A stretch of 64,000 bases of DNA from Verrucomicrobiia bacterium (GCA_022072455.1 JAJVHY010000004.1:426295-490294); one strand, 5' to 3'; shown: positions 53,200 through 61,638, numbered from the stretch's first letter. Notes: generated by a model not told the origin, from the letters alone. Numbers and translations are program-made.

Positions 53200-54282
53200 T
53201 TAGGCCGCCTTGGTCGCAGCCGCCATGGCGTTGGTCTTGGCCGCGAGGATATGTGGATGCTCGGAATATTTCTGGGCCTCTTCCGAGGTGATGGTCCCGC
53301 TGAGCACGAGTTCAATCAAATGCTGGTCGAGTGTCTGCATGCCGGTGGTGCGGCCGGTCCCGATGGCGGACACGATTTGGAATGTCTTTTGTTCGCGAAT
53401 CAAGCTGCGGATCGCCTGGGTGGCGACGAGCACTTCGTAGGCGCCGCACCGGCCCTTGCCACTGGCACGTTTGGGCAACTGTTGCGCGATGACGCCGCGC
53501 AACGATTCCGCCAGCATCGTCCGGATCTGCGCCTGCCGGTCCGCAGGGAAGACATCAATGATGCGGTCAACTGTTTTGGCGGCGCTGTTCGTGTGCAGTG
53601 TCCCAAAGACGAGGTGGCCGGTTTCCGCGGCGCTGATGGCGAGCTGAATCGTTTCGAGATCGCGCATTTCACCGACGAGAATCACGTCCGGGTCTTCCCG
53701 CAGCGCTGCCTTCAACGCGCTGGCAAACCCGTCCGTGTGCGCGCCGATTTCGCGTTGACTGACGAGCGACTTGATCGGTTCATGAATGAATTCGAGCGGG
53801 TCTTCGAGGGTGAGAATATGGCAGTTACTGGTCGCGTTGATATGATGAATCATTGAAGCCAGCGTCGTGGACTTGCCTGAGCCAGTCGGGCCGGTGACAA
53901 GGACAAGACCGTGGTTGTAATCGCACATCGTCTTGAAAACTTCCGGTGCGCCGATCTCTTCCAGCGTCAAAACTTTGAACGGAATGATGCGGAACGCCGC
54001 CGAGATGCCGGTATGTTTCCGGTAATAGTTCGCGCGGAAACGGGCGAGGCCGGGTGAGCTGTAGGCGAAGTCGAGGTCGTTGGTCTTCTCGAATTTCTCG
54101 ATCTGTTTTTCAGTCAAGACCTCATACAGCATCGGCCGCAAGACTTCTTCCGTCATGGGGGGGTAGTCCACCTTTTTCAGCGTGCCATGCAACCGCAGCA
54201 TCGGCGGCGCACCAACCGACAAATGCATATCAGACGCCCCCTGTTCCTTCATCTCCTTAAAAAAAGCATCGAGTTTCGCCAT
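53200..54282 (-). CDS. pilT: Type IV pilus retraction ATPase
   Basis: 360 residues from ATG 54282 with GGAAGTG upstream. Walker A GPTGSGKSTTLASM, Asp box LTLEDPLEFIHE, Walker B PDVILVGEMRDLETI, His box GTLHTNSAAKTVDRIIDVFP, and the AIRSLIREQKTFQI and GMQTLDQHL motifs identify PilT. It powers pilus depolymerisation and twitching at the inner membrane. The next gene on the strand is a degenerate receiver/HD/PATAN protein 2 bp away, a likely co-transcribed regulator. No pilB or pilC lies beside it. Confidence 0.94.
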   Translation of the reverse strand: MAKLDAFFKEMKEQGASDMHLSVGAPPMLRLHGTLKKVDYPPMTEEVLRPMLYEVLTEKQIEKFEKTNDLDFAYSSPGLARFRANYYRKHTGISAAFRIIPFKVLTLEEIGAPEVFKTMCDYNHGLVLVTGPTGSGKSTTLASMIHHINATSNCHILTLEDPLEFIHEPIKSLVSQREIGAHTDGFASALKAALREDPDVILVGEMRDLETIQLAISAAETGHLVFGTLHTNSAAKTVDRIIDVFPADRQAQIRTMLAESLRGVIAQQLPKRASGKGRCGAYEVLVATQAIRSLIREQKTFQIVSAIGTGRTTGMQTLDQHLIELVLSGTITSEEAQKYSEHPHILAAKTNAMAAATKAA

Positions 54283-54586
54283 AATCACTTCCAATTAGCA
54301 GGGGATATGCCGCCGCGACCTGCGGCGGTCAGGCGCTGCAGAATCAGCGGAATCTGTTCAAAAATGACCGGTCCACACTCCGATGCGCAACACTGCCAAC
54401 GCCGCGACTGATGCCTCGGCCGGTCCGCTCGCTTGGGCATGCACTGCCCTCGTTACGGTGATTGCATCCGCACTACACCGACATGGGATTCTTCCAACTC
54501 ATCCCGGTCGCCATGATCGCCTCCAACACCGTCAGTCCTCCACCATCTCACGCCGGTCACGGCAACACCGGAATATGTATTTTACA
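54283..54586. other. Intergenic region upstream of pilT
   Basis: About 300 bp with no convincing gene. It contains a GC-rich stem CCGCCGC-N5-GCGGCGG (54310-54328), which would fold 28-46 nt before the pilT ATG in the mRNA leader. Short frames on both strands lack family similarity. Confidence 0.5.
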
Positions 54587-54611
54587 GTTTACAGAGTTGA
54601 CCCCGTTGACC
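54587..54611 (+). repeat. Left copy (L) of 25-bp inverted repeat bounding the sialidase-like gene
   Basis: The 25-bp sequence beginning GTTTACAGAGTTGACCCC matches the reverse complement of 55798-55822 at 23 of 25 positions. It lies 11 bp beyond the stop codon of the sialidase-like gene. A diverged third copy (R) is at 57165-57180. Confidence 0.85.
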
Positions 54612-54622
54612 AATTTCCCATT

Positions 54623-55795
54623 TCAAACCAACGGGAATTCACGGCCATCCGCCGCAATCATCCGGTTAGGGCGCTTCCAGTATACTTTGGTCAACCAGAT
54701 ATCGCCATTGCGAGCCTGACCATCGCGCGGCCATTCGGCCACGGTTATATAGCTCTCGAAAGGCGTGATAGGCCAGACCCAGAAATTCCCCATCGGCAAC
54801 GAACCCAGACCAGGGCTGACCGAGTGATCAGGAATAATAATCCGCTCAGTAGCACGGCAAAGCCGCAGTGTGCGTAAATCCACATCGGCACAGTGCAGCG
54901 GTGCGCGATGCCGCATGACATGGGCGTTGTCCTCGCGAATCCGGGTATAAACAAGCGCCAGACCATCACTGTGCGCCAGCAACTTGGTCATGGTCTGGTC
55001 CATCGCGATTGGCGAACCGTCATCCCAACACCATGGACGGGGAGGTTCCCAGAAACGCCCCCCATCCTCGCTCACCAAGATGTACCCGTGACCGTCTTCG
55101 GCCCGGGCCGTCATGAACAAGCGTCCCTGACACTGGGCAAGATGGGGTTCATAGAGTCCGCGGCGCGAAGCGACCGTATGATGATTGGAAATATGTTCGA
55201 GCAAGAAACGCGAACCATGCCGACGCGCAATCAGGGTCTGAACGTGGTAATGCCCACGGATAAAGCCATCTTTTCCGCAGGTGGCGACCGGCTCCGGTGA
55301 CGTCGTAAACGCCTGCACAATTGTATCGGGGTCTATTTCGAGGCTGGCCGTGGACCAGGTATGATACAGCGCCGAGGGAGGCGAAATAAGCGAGGGCGGC
55401 GCAGGCAGAAGATCGTTAGCATGCAGACCTTTACGTTGCCAGACAGAGTGATCGGGGCGGCCATTTGGTTCCCTTGGTTCCTGCAAGGGGGTGAGCGTCT
55501 CGAACAGATCATCCGTTTGATAATAGTGCCAGAGCGAATGTTTGTCGCGCCCGTAACGATCCGTACTCACAGCACGCAGCTCGATGCGCGGGGGATTCCC
55601 CGGCCGACTGGTCAGTAGTTCCGGGTGAACCCAGAGATCCTCGTGCGCTTGACCGGGAACAATGATCACACTTTCGAAGCGATCCACGATCGACTCGGGG
55701 GCGGCGGTAATTTGTAGCCGGGAAAGAGCATTGGCCCTCAAGCCCATGATCGATTCGGACGGTTGACAATGCGATGTGGAGGGTATTTCGTTCAT
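54623..55795 (-). CDS. Sialidase/BNR-like protein inside an inverted-repeat pair
   Basis: 390 residues. One clear Asp-box VSEDGGRFW (S-x-D-x-G-x2-W) near residue 245 and motifs such as LYEPHLAQCQGRLFMTARAEDGHGYILVSEDGG and SIAMDQTMTKLLAHSDGLALVYTR suggest the six-bladed BNR propeller of sialidase-like proteins. No signal peptide is visible, so it may be cytosolic or the start may differ; the catalytic Tyr/Glu pair is not certain. ATG 55795 lies 2 bp inside repeat copy M and the stop is 11 bp inside copy L, so the gene fills the space between the repeats. The RAYT gene follows on the other strand. Codon and base use look less GC-biased than in neighbours. Confidence 0.65.
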   Translation of the reverse strand: MNEIPSTSHCQPSESIMGLRANALSRLQITAAPESIVDRFESVIIVPGQAHEDLWVHPELLTSRPGNPPRIELRAVSTDRYGRDKHSLWHYYQTDDLFETLTPLQEPREPNGRPDHSVWQRKGLHANDLLPAPPSLISPPSALYHTWSTASLEIDPDTIVQAFTTSPEPVATCGKDGFIRGHYHVQTLIARRHGSRFLLEHISNHHTVASRRGLYEPHLAQCQGRLFMTARAEDGHGYILVSEDGGRFWEPPRPWCWDDGSPIAMDQTMTKLLAHSDGLALVYTRIREDNAHVMRHRAPLHCADVDLRTLRLCRATERIIIPDHSVSPGLGSLPMGNFWVWPITPFESYITVAEWPRDGQARNGDIWLTKVYWKRPNRMIAADGREFPLV

Positions 55796-55797
55796 GG

Positions 55798-55822
55798 GGT
55801 CATTGGGGTCAACTCTGTAAAC
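55798..55822 (-). repeat. Right copy (M) of 25-bp inverted repeat
   Basis: Inverted relative to 54587-54611 with 23/25 identity. It starts 2 bp upstream of the sialidase-like ATG and lies 48 bp before the RAYT start. Between it and the RAYT is a small stem CCTTG-TTGT-CAAGG (55833-55846). GGGGTCA-type sequences of this kind are often found beside RAYT genes. Confidence 0.85.
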
Positions 55823-55870
55823 AATAAATTCTCCTTGTTGTCAAGGCGTTTTGCGGGGTAAAAGTACGAC

Positions 55871-56815
55871 ATGGCAAGACCGGTTCGAGTCGAATTCGAG
55901 GGCGCGGTTTATCACATCACCGCGCGTGGTAATGAGCGGCGCGCAATCTTCCGCGACAACAAGGATCGGGAGCGGTTTGTCGAGACGTTGGCGGAGATGG
56001 TGGAGAGGTTTTCGGTTCGGGTGCATGCGTATTGTTTGATGCCGAATCATTATCATTTGGTAGTGGGGACACCGTTGGGGAATCTGTCGCAGGCGGTTGG
56101 GTGGTTGCAGGTGACGTACACGGTGCGGTTCAATCGGCGCTGGCGGCGGAGCGGGCATTTGTTTCATGGGCGGTTTAAGGCGCAGTTGGTGGAGGCGGAC
56201 GAGTACGCGCAGTGGTTGGTGGAGTATGTGCACTTGAACCCGGTCCGGCCCCGGCGTAAGGGCGGGCCGGTCGCGCGGGAACGGGCGGCGGAGTTGGACG
56301 AATTTCCGTGGAGCAGTCACCGGGAGTATGCGGGCTTGCGGTCGGCACCGGGGTGGTTGTGCCTGGATTGGCAGCGGTATTGGGGCGCGAACGAGCGGGC
56401 AGCCGCGCAAGGGTACCGGCAGCGCGTGGCGAGTTTATTCGCGGCGGGAACGGTAGCGAGTCCGTGGGTGAACTTGCGGGGAGGATTGGTGTTGGGCGGA
56501 GAGGAATTATGGGCGAAGGCCGAACGATTGGTGGCGGGAAAACAAGGTCAGGATGAGGGACACTGGACCAAAGCCATCGAGCGCGAACAAGTGCGGATGC
56601 GGGTGGAGGACTTGGTGGCCGGCGAACCGGATGAGCGGATCAAATTGTGGCTGCTGGTGCGGTTGGCCGGAGAGCGGAACGCAGTCGTGGGACGCCGGTT
56701 TGGCTACCGGGATGGGGCGGGTGTGGCGTACGTGTTGCGGCGGGTCGAAGCCGAAGCGGCGCAAAATCCAGAGCTGGCGCAGAAATTGGCGCAATACAGA
56801 CATTCCGTAAACTGA
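55871..56815 (+). mobile_element. REP-associated tyrosine transposase (RAYT, Y1 family)
   Basis: 314-residue CDS. The Y1_Tnp/IS200-like core starts ARPVRVEFEGAVYHITARGNERRAIFRDNKDRERFVETL. The metal-binding HUH motif is MPNHYHLVV, and the nucleophile Tyr is expected in DEYAQWLVEYVHLNPVRP. FPWSSHREYAGL is the conserved RAYT tail of the core, and a longer basic C-terminal region follows. RAYTs nick single-stranded DNA at REP-type hairpins and are normally single-copy domesticated transposases. Here repeat copies M (upstream) and R (57165-57180, inverted relative to M) flank the gene. Confidence 0.9.
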
Positions 56816-56822
56816 CCACCCC

Positions 56823-56951
56823 TCCGGCAGCTTCACTGTTGCACACCCGTCACCTGTTGGCTGTTTTGCGTGGTGACTCTGACCGAAAAAATCATGGCCC
56901 GCGCAGCCGGCAAAACCGCGGTCAACCCGGCGACAATGTCTGGGTCGAAGT
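56823..56951 (+). pseudogene. Broken duplicate of the leuC leader and first codons
   Basis: About 130 bp align at nearly 90% with 59754-59886, covering about 50 bp of leader and the first codons of leuC, including EKIMARAAGKTAV. One A is missing after codon 17, shifting the frame, and similarity stops shortly after. It begins 7 bp after the RAYT stop codon. Confidence 0.8.
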
Positions 56952-57164
56952 GGCCGGCATCTCTCCGACTCGGTTTACACCTGCGCAAATGCTTTCCGAA
57001 AGTCCCCCCCCATCAAGGGAACGACTATTTGAAAGTTAGCCGTGAAGTTGCCACAAGGGCCGTGTAACACGTCCAAAAATGACCAACCCACTCCGATATC
57101 ACCTCTTCGAACACCACGCATGATGGCTCGACGGTCGGAGCGACACCTGAACACGACCTTGACA
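56952..57164. other. Non-coding remnant DNA between leuC fragment and LPS kinase gene
   Basis: No supported gene. It contains a C-run (57003-57011) and leads into the third repeat copy. A 65-codon frame from 56870 is just the shifted leuC fragment with random extension. Confidence 0.5.
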
Positions 57165-57180
57165 GTTTACAAAGTGAACC
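57165..57180 (+). repeat. Diverged third copy (R) of the RAYT-linked repeat
   Basis: ACAGTTTACAAAGTGAACC (57162-57180) matches 54584-54602 at 16 of 19 positions in the same orientation, and so is inverted relative to copy M. It overlaps the stop codon of the LPS kinase-like gene. Confidence 0.5.
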
Positions 57181-57970
57181 GCACGGGCTGCGCATCGGGC
57201 CAGCGCTCGCGCATGTAGGCGGCGGTCTTGCGGGTGAGGGTTTTAGCTTCCTCGTCCAGCACGGTTTTACCGAGGTACCGTTTCACGAACGCGAGCCGTT
57301 CGCCCCGGCTGCAATATTGCAGCGCGGATTTGTCCAGCGACGCCAGATCGCGCCAGCGACGACGTTCTTTGCCAAACTGAACGAACGCGCCACGCGGACA
57401 GTCGATCCACCACAATTGCGGCGCGGCGGGCGCGTTCCATGTCACCAGAATGTTGCGCCAGACAAGGTCGTGATGAAAAAAACCGGCGGCATGGATCGTC
57501 CGCGTCATATCGGCGAGTTGCTCGCGGAGCGCAATGCGCAGTTCGCGGTGGGCTGACCGGGAGCGGTCAGGACAGTGAGTCGCAAGAAACTGGATCAACC
57601 CCAGCCCCTCGGGCACGGCGGTGGTGATGATGAAGGCGCAGCGCAACCGGCCGATCCGATCGCGTTCCTCACCACAAGCGACGGCGGCGGGCGTGCGAAT
57701 GCCTAGTTGCTGCAGCGCGGCGTAGTTCACGAATTCACAGCGCGCTTTGGAGCGGCGCCCGACGAAACTCCAGGCGGGAGTCGGATAATGGTACCGCTTG
57801 TAAAACACCGCGACGGCGCCACCGGTGCGCGGGCGGAGCGTTTGCGGTTTCACAATGACTTTCTCTTCATCCGGTAACGGCTCGCCGGCAAAGAACTGGG
57901 TCACGGCGGCCACCGACGTGAGACCTAATTCCTGAAACAGCGGTTGAAAAGCTGGCGCGATTTCAATCAT
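57167..57970 (-). CDS. LPS kinase-like protein (WaaP/InaA family)
   Basis: 267 residues from ATG 57970, which overlaps the stop of the acyltransferase gene (ATGA). The kinase-like fold shows VAVFYKRYHYPTPAWSFVGRRSKARCEFVNYAALQQLGIRTPAAVACGEE (nucleotide-binding region), the catalytic loop HAAGFFHHDLVWRNILVTW (H-x-D-x4-N) and WWIDCPRG (DFG-like Asp). WaaP-type kinases phosphorylate heptose or Kdo of the LPS core. Together with the LpxL-like gene it implies a Gram-negative outer membrane. Its stop codon overlaps the diverged repeat copy R. Confidence 0.85.
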   Translation of the reverse strand: MIEIAPAFQPLFQELGLTSVAAVTQFFAGEPLPDEEKVIVKPQTLRPRTGGAVAVFYKRYHYPTPAWSFVGRRSKARCEFVNYAALQQLGIRTPAAVACGEERDRIGRLRCAFIITTAVPEGLGLIQFLATHCPDRSRSAHRELRIALREQLADMTRTIHAAGFFHHDLVWRNILVTWNAPAAPQLWWIDCPRGAFVQFGKERRRWRDLASLDKSALQYCSRGERLAFVKRYLGKTVLDEEAKTLTRKTAAYMRERWPDAQPVRFTL

Positions 57971-58971
57971 GGACGGGCTTCGAGTTTGACGTACCGGGAA
58001 TAGGCGGGATACCGGCCTTGTTCGGGCGTGGCGCGCGGGGTCCAGCGCTTGTAGCTCCAAAGCCAATGCTCCGGTTGCTCGCGAATGACCGATTCGCAAA
58101 ACCGCAGGCACGCCTGATTGAGCGCGCGAACGTCAGCGGCATCATCGCCAGTGCGCGGGCAGACGATTTCCGGGCCGTACTCAATCCGCGTGCGGCCGTT
58201 GCCGAGGGGATAGGCGACGCCGGGAATCAGCGCGGCCTGCGTGCGCAAGGCAAAGGCGCCAATTGCCGCAGGACTGAAGACCGGCAAACCGAAAAATTCC
58301 AGCCAGGTGCCGCCCCGCTTGCGGGTGGCGTTTTGGTCGATCAGTAGCGCGATGCTGCCGCCGTGCTTGAGCGTGCGCAACAGCGTGGTGGCCGCAAACC
58401 GATTCGGCACCAACGCATGCCCGGAGACGCCGCGCAGCCGGGCAAAAATCGTCTCCAGTGAGCTGTTCCGCATCGCTTCCTGGACGACGGTCAGCGGGAA
58501 TCCCATGAAGCCGGTCGTCTGGCCGAGCAATTCCCAATCGCCGAAATGCAGGGTGAGGAAAATAACCGGGCGATTTTGTTGCTTGATGGCCCGGAGAGCT
58601 TCCAGGTTCGCCGCGTCGATCTCCACGAATTGCCGGTAGTTCTCGCGCGTGAGGCGGCGCGACCAGAACAGACAGAGAATCGTCGCCACCGCATTTTGCA
58701 GCGAGCGCCGGGCAATGCGGTCCTTTTCCGCCGGTGTTTTGGCGGTGCCGAACGCCAGTTCCAGATTGGCTCGCGAGACGGCGCGGACGTTGGCCGACAG
58801 CCGGTAAGCCAGCGCGCCGAGTCCCCGGCCGAGCCGCCACACAAACGGGCGCGGAAACAGCGGGATGATTGCGGCCACCGTTCGGAGGGCCACCCATTCC
58901 AGCCGGTGACGCAGGCTTTTGGCCGTGGAAACGGACTTCGACGCGGCTTTCATGTGGGCAAATGATGGCAT
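57967..58971 (-). CDS. Lipid A acyltransferase-like protein (LpxL/HtrB family)
   Basis: 334 residues from ATG 58971 (ATG 58953 also possible). An N-terminal helix is followed by ANLELAFGTAKTPAEKDRIARRSLQNAVATIL, the catalytic region FLTLHFGDWELLGQ, QEAMRNSSLETIFARLRGVSGHALVP and GGSIALLIDQNATRKRGGTWLEFFGLPVFSPAAIGAFALRT, all of the late acyltransferase family. It would transfer a secondary acyl chain to lipid A or a similar lipid at the inner membrane. The next gene, an LPS kinase-like protein, starts inside its stop codon. Confidence 0.9.
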   Translation of the reverse strand: MPSFAHMKAASKSVSTAKSLRHRLEWVALRTVAAIIPLFPRPFVWRLGRGLGALAYRLSANVRAVSRANLELAFGTAKTPAEKDRIARRSLQNAVATILCLFWSRRLTRENYRQFVEIDAANLEALRAIKQQNRPVIFLTLHFGDWELLGQTTGFMGFPLTVVQEAMRNSSLETIFARLRGVSGHALVPNRFAATTLLRTLKHGGSIALLIDQNATRKRGGTWLEFFGLPVFSPAAIGAFALRTQAALIPGVAYPLGNGRTRIEYGPEIVCPRTGDDAADVRALNQACLRFCESVIREQPEHWLWSYKRWTPRATPEQGRYPAYSRYVKLEARP

Positions 58972-59082
58972 CCCGGTGATGGTTCGGCAATCCTTTCGAT
59001 ACCCACCGGTCGGCGCCGTCACGAATGCGGCGGTTTTTGCATCGTTGTCAGGGTCGGTCGGGCTGGTGTATTGTCCCCGCCC

Positions 59083-59733
59083 ATGGGCGAACACAAGACC
59101 TACAAAACCCGCTTTCAGGATCGCGCGAAGGCCCGCAAATATGCCCACCGGTTCGAGCAGGGGGCGCACAAACGGATCAACCAACGCGAACAAAAAGCGG
59201 TGCGCGAAATCTTTGCCGGTCTCAATGGCATCCAGCGGATCGTCGATGTGCCATCGGGTGCCGGCCGCTTCGCGCCGACGCTGGGGCAGAACGGGCGCAT
59301 CCTGGTGGAGATCGATTCAGCGCACGAGATGTTGGTGTTCGCCAACGAACGCGCGGTGCAGGCGGGATTGCGAACGATCTGTTTGCAAGGCGACGCGAGC
59401 GTGCTGCCGTTGGGGACGGCGTCCGTGGATTGTGTGTTCTGTAACCGCTTGCTCCATCACATCTACGCCGGCTCGGAACGACTGGCGTTTTTGCGGGAGT
59501 TTCACCGGGTGACGCGCCGGTATCTGGTGATCAGTTTTTTTGATTATCACCTGTTCGGTTCGTTGCGGCGCGCCCTCAAGAAGTTGAAGGGGCGCAACCC
59601 GAACTATCATGAACAGCCGACCCGCGAGCAATTCTATGCCGAGGTCGCCCAAGCGGGCTTCCAGGTCACGCGCCTTGTCCCCGCCGGCCCGTTCTGGGTG
59701 GCAGAGAAGTACCTGGTGCTGGAAAAGCTTTGA
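59083..59733 (+). CDS. Class I SAM-dependent methyltransferase
   Basis: 216 residues from ATG 59083. RIVDVPSGAGRFAPTLGQNGRILVEIDSAHEML is SAM motif I in the less common VPSG form, followed by GDASVLPLGTASVDCVFCNRLLHHI and EFHRVTRRYLVISFFDYH. A basic N-terminal segment (KTRFQDRAKARKYAHRFEQGAHKRINQREQKAV) may bind an acidic or membrane target. Placed between the lipid A/LPS pair and leuC, it may modify a lipid or sugar; substrate unknown. Confidence 0.82.
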   Translation: MGEHKTYKTRFQDRAKARKYAHRFEQGAHKRINQREQKAVREIFAGLNGIQRIVDVPSGAGRFAPTLGQNGRILVEIDSAHEMLVFANERAVQAGLRTICLQGDASVLPLGTASVDCVFCNRLLHHIYAGSERLAFLREFHRVTRRYLVISFFDYHLFGSLRRALKKLKGRNPNYHEQPTREQFYAEVAQAGFQVTRLVPAGPFWVAEKYLVLEKL

Positions 59734-59805
59734 GCGCAGGGATTGATCTGCGCCGCCGGCAACTTCACCGTTGCGCACCGGTCACCTGTTGGCTATTTTG
59801 CGGAC

Positions 59806-61161
59806 GTGACTCTTACTGAAAAAATCATGGCCCGCGCGGCCGGCAAAACTGCGGTCAAACCCGGCGACAATGTCTGGGTCAATGTGGACGTGTTGATGAC
59901 GCACGACGTCTGCGGGCCGGGCACAATCGGCGTGTTCAAACGCGAATTCGGCCAGGACGCCAAAGTCTGGGACAAAAATAAAATCGTCATCATCCCCGAC
60001 CACTACATTTTCACCGCTGACTCCAAGTCCAACCGGAACGTGGACATCCTGCGCGATTTCGTCCGCGAACAGGGCCTCAAGTATTTCTATGACGTCATTG
60101 ACGACCCGAACGGACACTGGGTTTTCGACGCCGCCAAAGGCCCGATGAAACGCCAGTACGGCGACAGCTTTGCCGGCGTTTGCCACACGGCGTTGGCCGC
60201 CAAAGGCCATACCCGACCCGGCGAGATACTCCTCGGGACCGACTCGCACACCTGCATGGCCGGCGCGTTCGGCGAATTCGCGACCGGCATTGGCAACACC
60301 GATGCCGGCTTCGTGCTCGGCACCGGCAAGCTCCTCTTGAAAGTACCGGAAACGATGCGCTTCCGGCTCGAAGGCAAAATGCAAAAAGGCGTGATGGCCA
60401 AAGACATCATCCTCCACGTCATCGGCGACATCGGGTTCGACGGCGCGACGTACCGGGCGATGCAGTTCGACGGCCCCGGCGCGAGCTCCTTGAACATGGA
60501 CGACCGGATGACCATCGCCAACATGGCCATCGAGGCCGGGGGCAAAAACGGCATCTTCGAGCCTGATCAAACAACCTTCGACTACGTCAACGAACGCACC
60601 AAGTTCAACGGCACCAAAACCGCCTACGACCCGATTTTCTGCGACAAAGATCAGCGGTTTTTCTACGACAAAACTTTCGATCTCACGAAACTCGAACCGA
60701 CCGTCGCCTGCCACCCGAATCCCGGCGTGCGCAAGCTGGCCAAGGAACTCGGCAACATCGCGCTCGACCGCGCCTACATCGGCTCGTGCACCGGCGGCAA
60801 ATCCAGTGATTTCTTCGCCTTCGCGCAGATCGTCAAAGGCAAGAAGGTGAAGATCGACACGTTCGGCGTCCCGGCCACGCCCGAAGTCATCGCCGACCTC
60901 CGCGCCGCCAACGTCTGGCAAGTCCTCGTGGATGCCGGCGTCCAGATGTCTGAGAATCCCGGCTGCGCCGCCTGTCTCGGCGGACCGGCCGACACGTTTG
61001 GTCGCATGAACAAACCGATGAAATGCATCTCGGCCACGAACCGGAATTTTCCCGGCCGCATGGGACATCTCGAATCGCAGGTGTTCCTTGCCAGCCCCTA
61101 CACCGTCGCCGCCAGCGCGCTCACCGGTAAGATTACCGATCCGCGCGAATACTTGAGTTGA
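59806..61161 (+). CDS. leuC: 3-isopropylmalate dehydratase large subunit
   Basis: 451 residues from GTG 59806 (VTLTEKIMARAAGKTAVKPGD; ATG 59827 would cut conserved residues). It belongs to the aconitase superfamily: LLGTDSHTCMAGAFGEFATGIGNTD, YIGSCTGGKSSDF and NPGCAACLGG supply the three Cys of the 4Fe-4S cluster. It isomerises 2- and 3-isopropylmalate in leucine synthesis together with LeuD, which is not in the window. The length fits the LeuC/homoaconitase type, so homoaconitase is an alternative. A broken copy of its leader and first codons lies at 56823-56951. Confidence 0.9.
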   Translation: MTLTEKIMARAAGKTAVKPGDNVWVNVDVLMTHDVCGPGTIGVFKREFGQDAKVWDKNKIVIIPDHYIFTADSKSNRNVDILRDFVREQGLKYFYDVIDDPNGHWVFDAAKGPMKRQYGDSFAGVCHTALAAKGHTRPGEILLGTDSHTCMAGAFGEFATGIGNTDAGFVLGTGKLLLKVPETMRFRLEGKMQKGVMAKDIILHVIGDIGFDGATYRAMQFDGPGASSLNMDDRMTIANMAIEAGGKNGIFEPDQTTFDYVNERTKFNGTKTAYDPIFCDKDQRFFYDKTFDLTKLEPTVACHPNPGVRKLAKELGNIALDRAYIGSCTGGKSSDFFAFAQIVKGKKVKIDTFGVPATPEVIADLRAANVWQVLVDAGVQMSENPGCAACLGGPADTFGRMNKPMKCISATNRNFPGRMGHLESQVFLASPYTVAASALTGKITDPREYLS

Positions 61162-61631
61162 TGAAACTCTACATTCTTCGTCACGCCACCGCCGAGGACA
61201 TTGCTCCGACGGATGCGAAGCGGACGTTGAATTTGCGGGGCGAGCTCGAAGCCGAGCGCGTTGGCCGCGCCCTGCCAAAATTAGGCGCCAAACCAACTCA
61301 CATTTTCACCAGTCCGCTGATCCGCGCCCAGCAAACCGCCGAAATCGTCGCACGCGTTCTTCAACATACCGGCCCGGTTCTCACACTGGAGGAACTCACC
61401 AACGGAACGCCGTCGACCATGCTGCTCCACGCCATCAAAGCGCACTTGCACGACGGCGAAGCCTTGCTCGTCGGCCACATGCCGAGCGTGGCTGGTCACG
61501 TGGGCGAACTGACGGGAAAAGATAAAGTCGCATCATTTTCGCCGGCTAGCATCGCTTGCCTCGACCTGCCCGAATGGAAAATCGGCGCCGGTAAGCTGTT
61601 GTGGATGAAACAGTATCGCGACTTGCCATAA
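61161..61631 (+). CDS. sixA: Phosphohistidine phosphatase SixA-like protein
   Basis: 156 residues. ATG 61161 shares its A with the leuC stop codon (TGATG), so it is probably translated with leuC. The histidine-phosphatase motifs are KLYILRHATAE (RHG-type, catalytic His), SPLIRAQQTAEIVA and VGHMPSVAGHV (second His). SixA removes phosphate from His in phosphorelay or PTS proteins. Why it follows leuC is unclear. Confidence 0.88.
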   Translation: MKLYILRHATAEDIAPTDAKRTLNLRGELEAERVGRALPKLGAKPTHIFTSPLIRAQQTAEIVARVLQHTGPVLTLEELTNGTPSTMLLHAIKAHLHDGEALLVGHMPSVAGHVGELTGKDKVASFSPASIACLDLPEWKIGAGKLLWMKQYRDLP

Positions 61632-61638
61632 TTTCTTT

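Noticed and set aside
54383-54877. 164-codon plus-strand frame across the left inverted repeat
   Set aside because: Mostly antisense to the sialidase-like gene; no motif and no promoter.
59782-61296. 504-codon minus-strand frame opposite leuC
   Set aside because: The opposite strand codes a complete LeuC with cluster cysteines; the frame stays open because of GC-rich codon bias.
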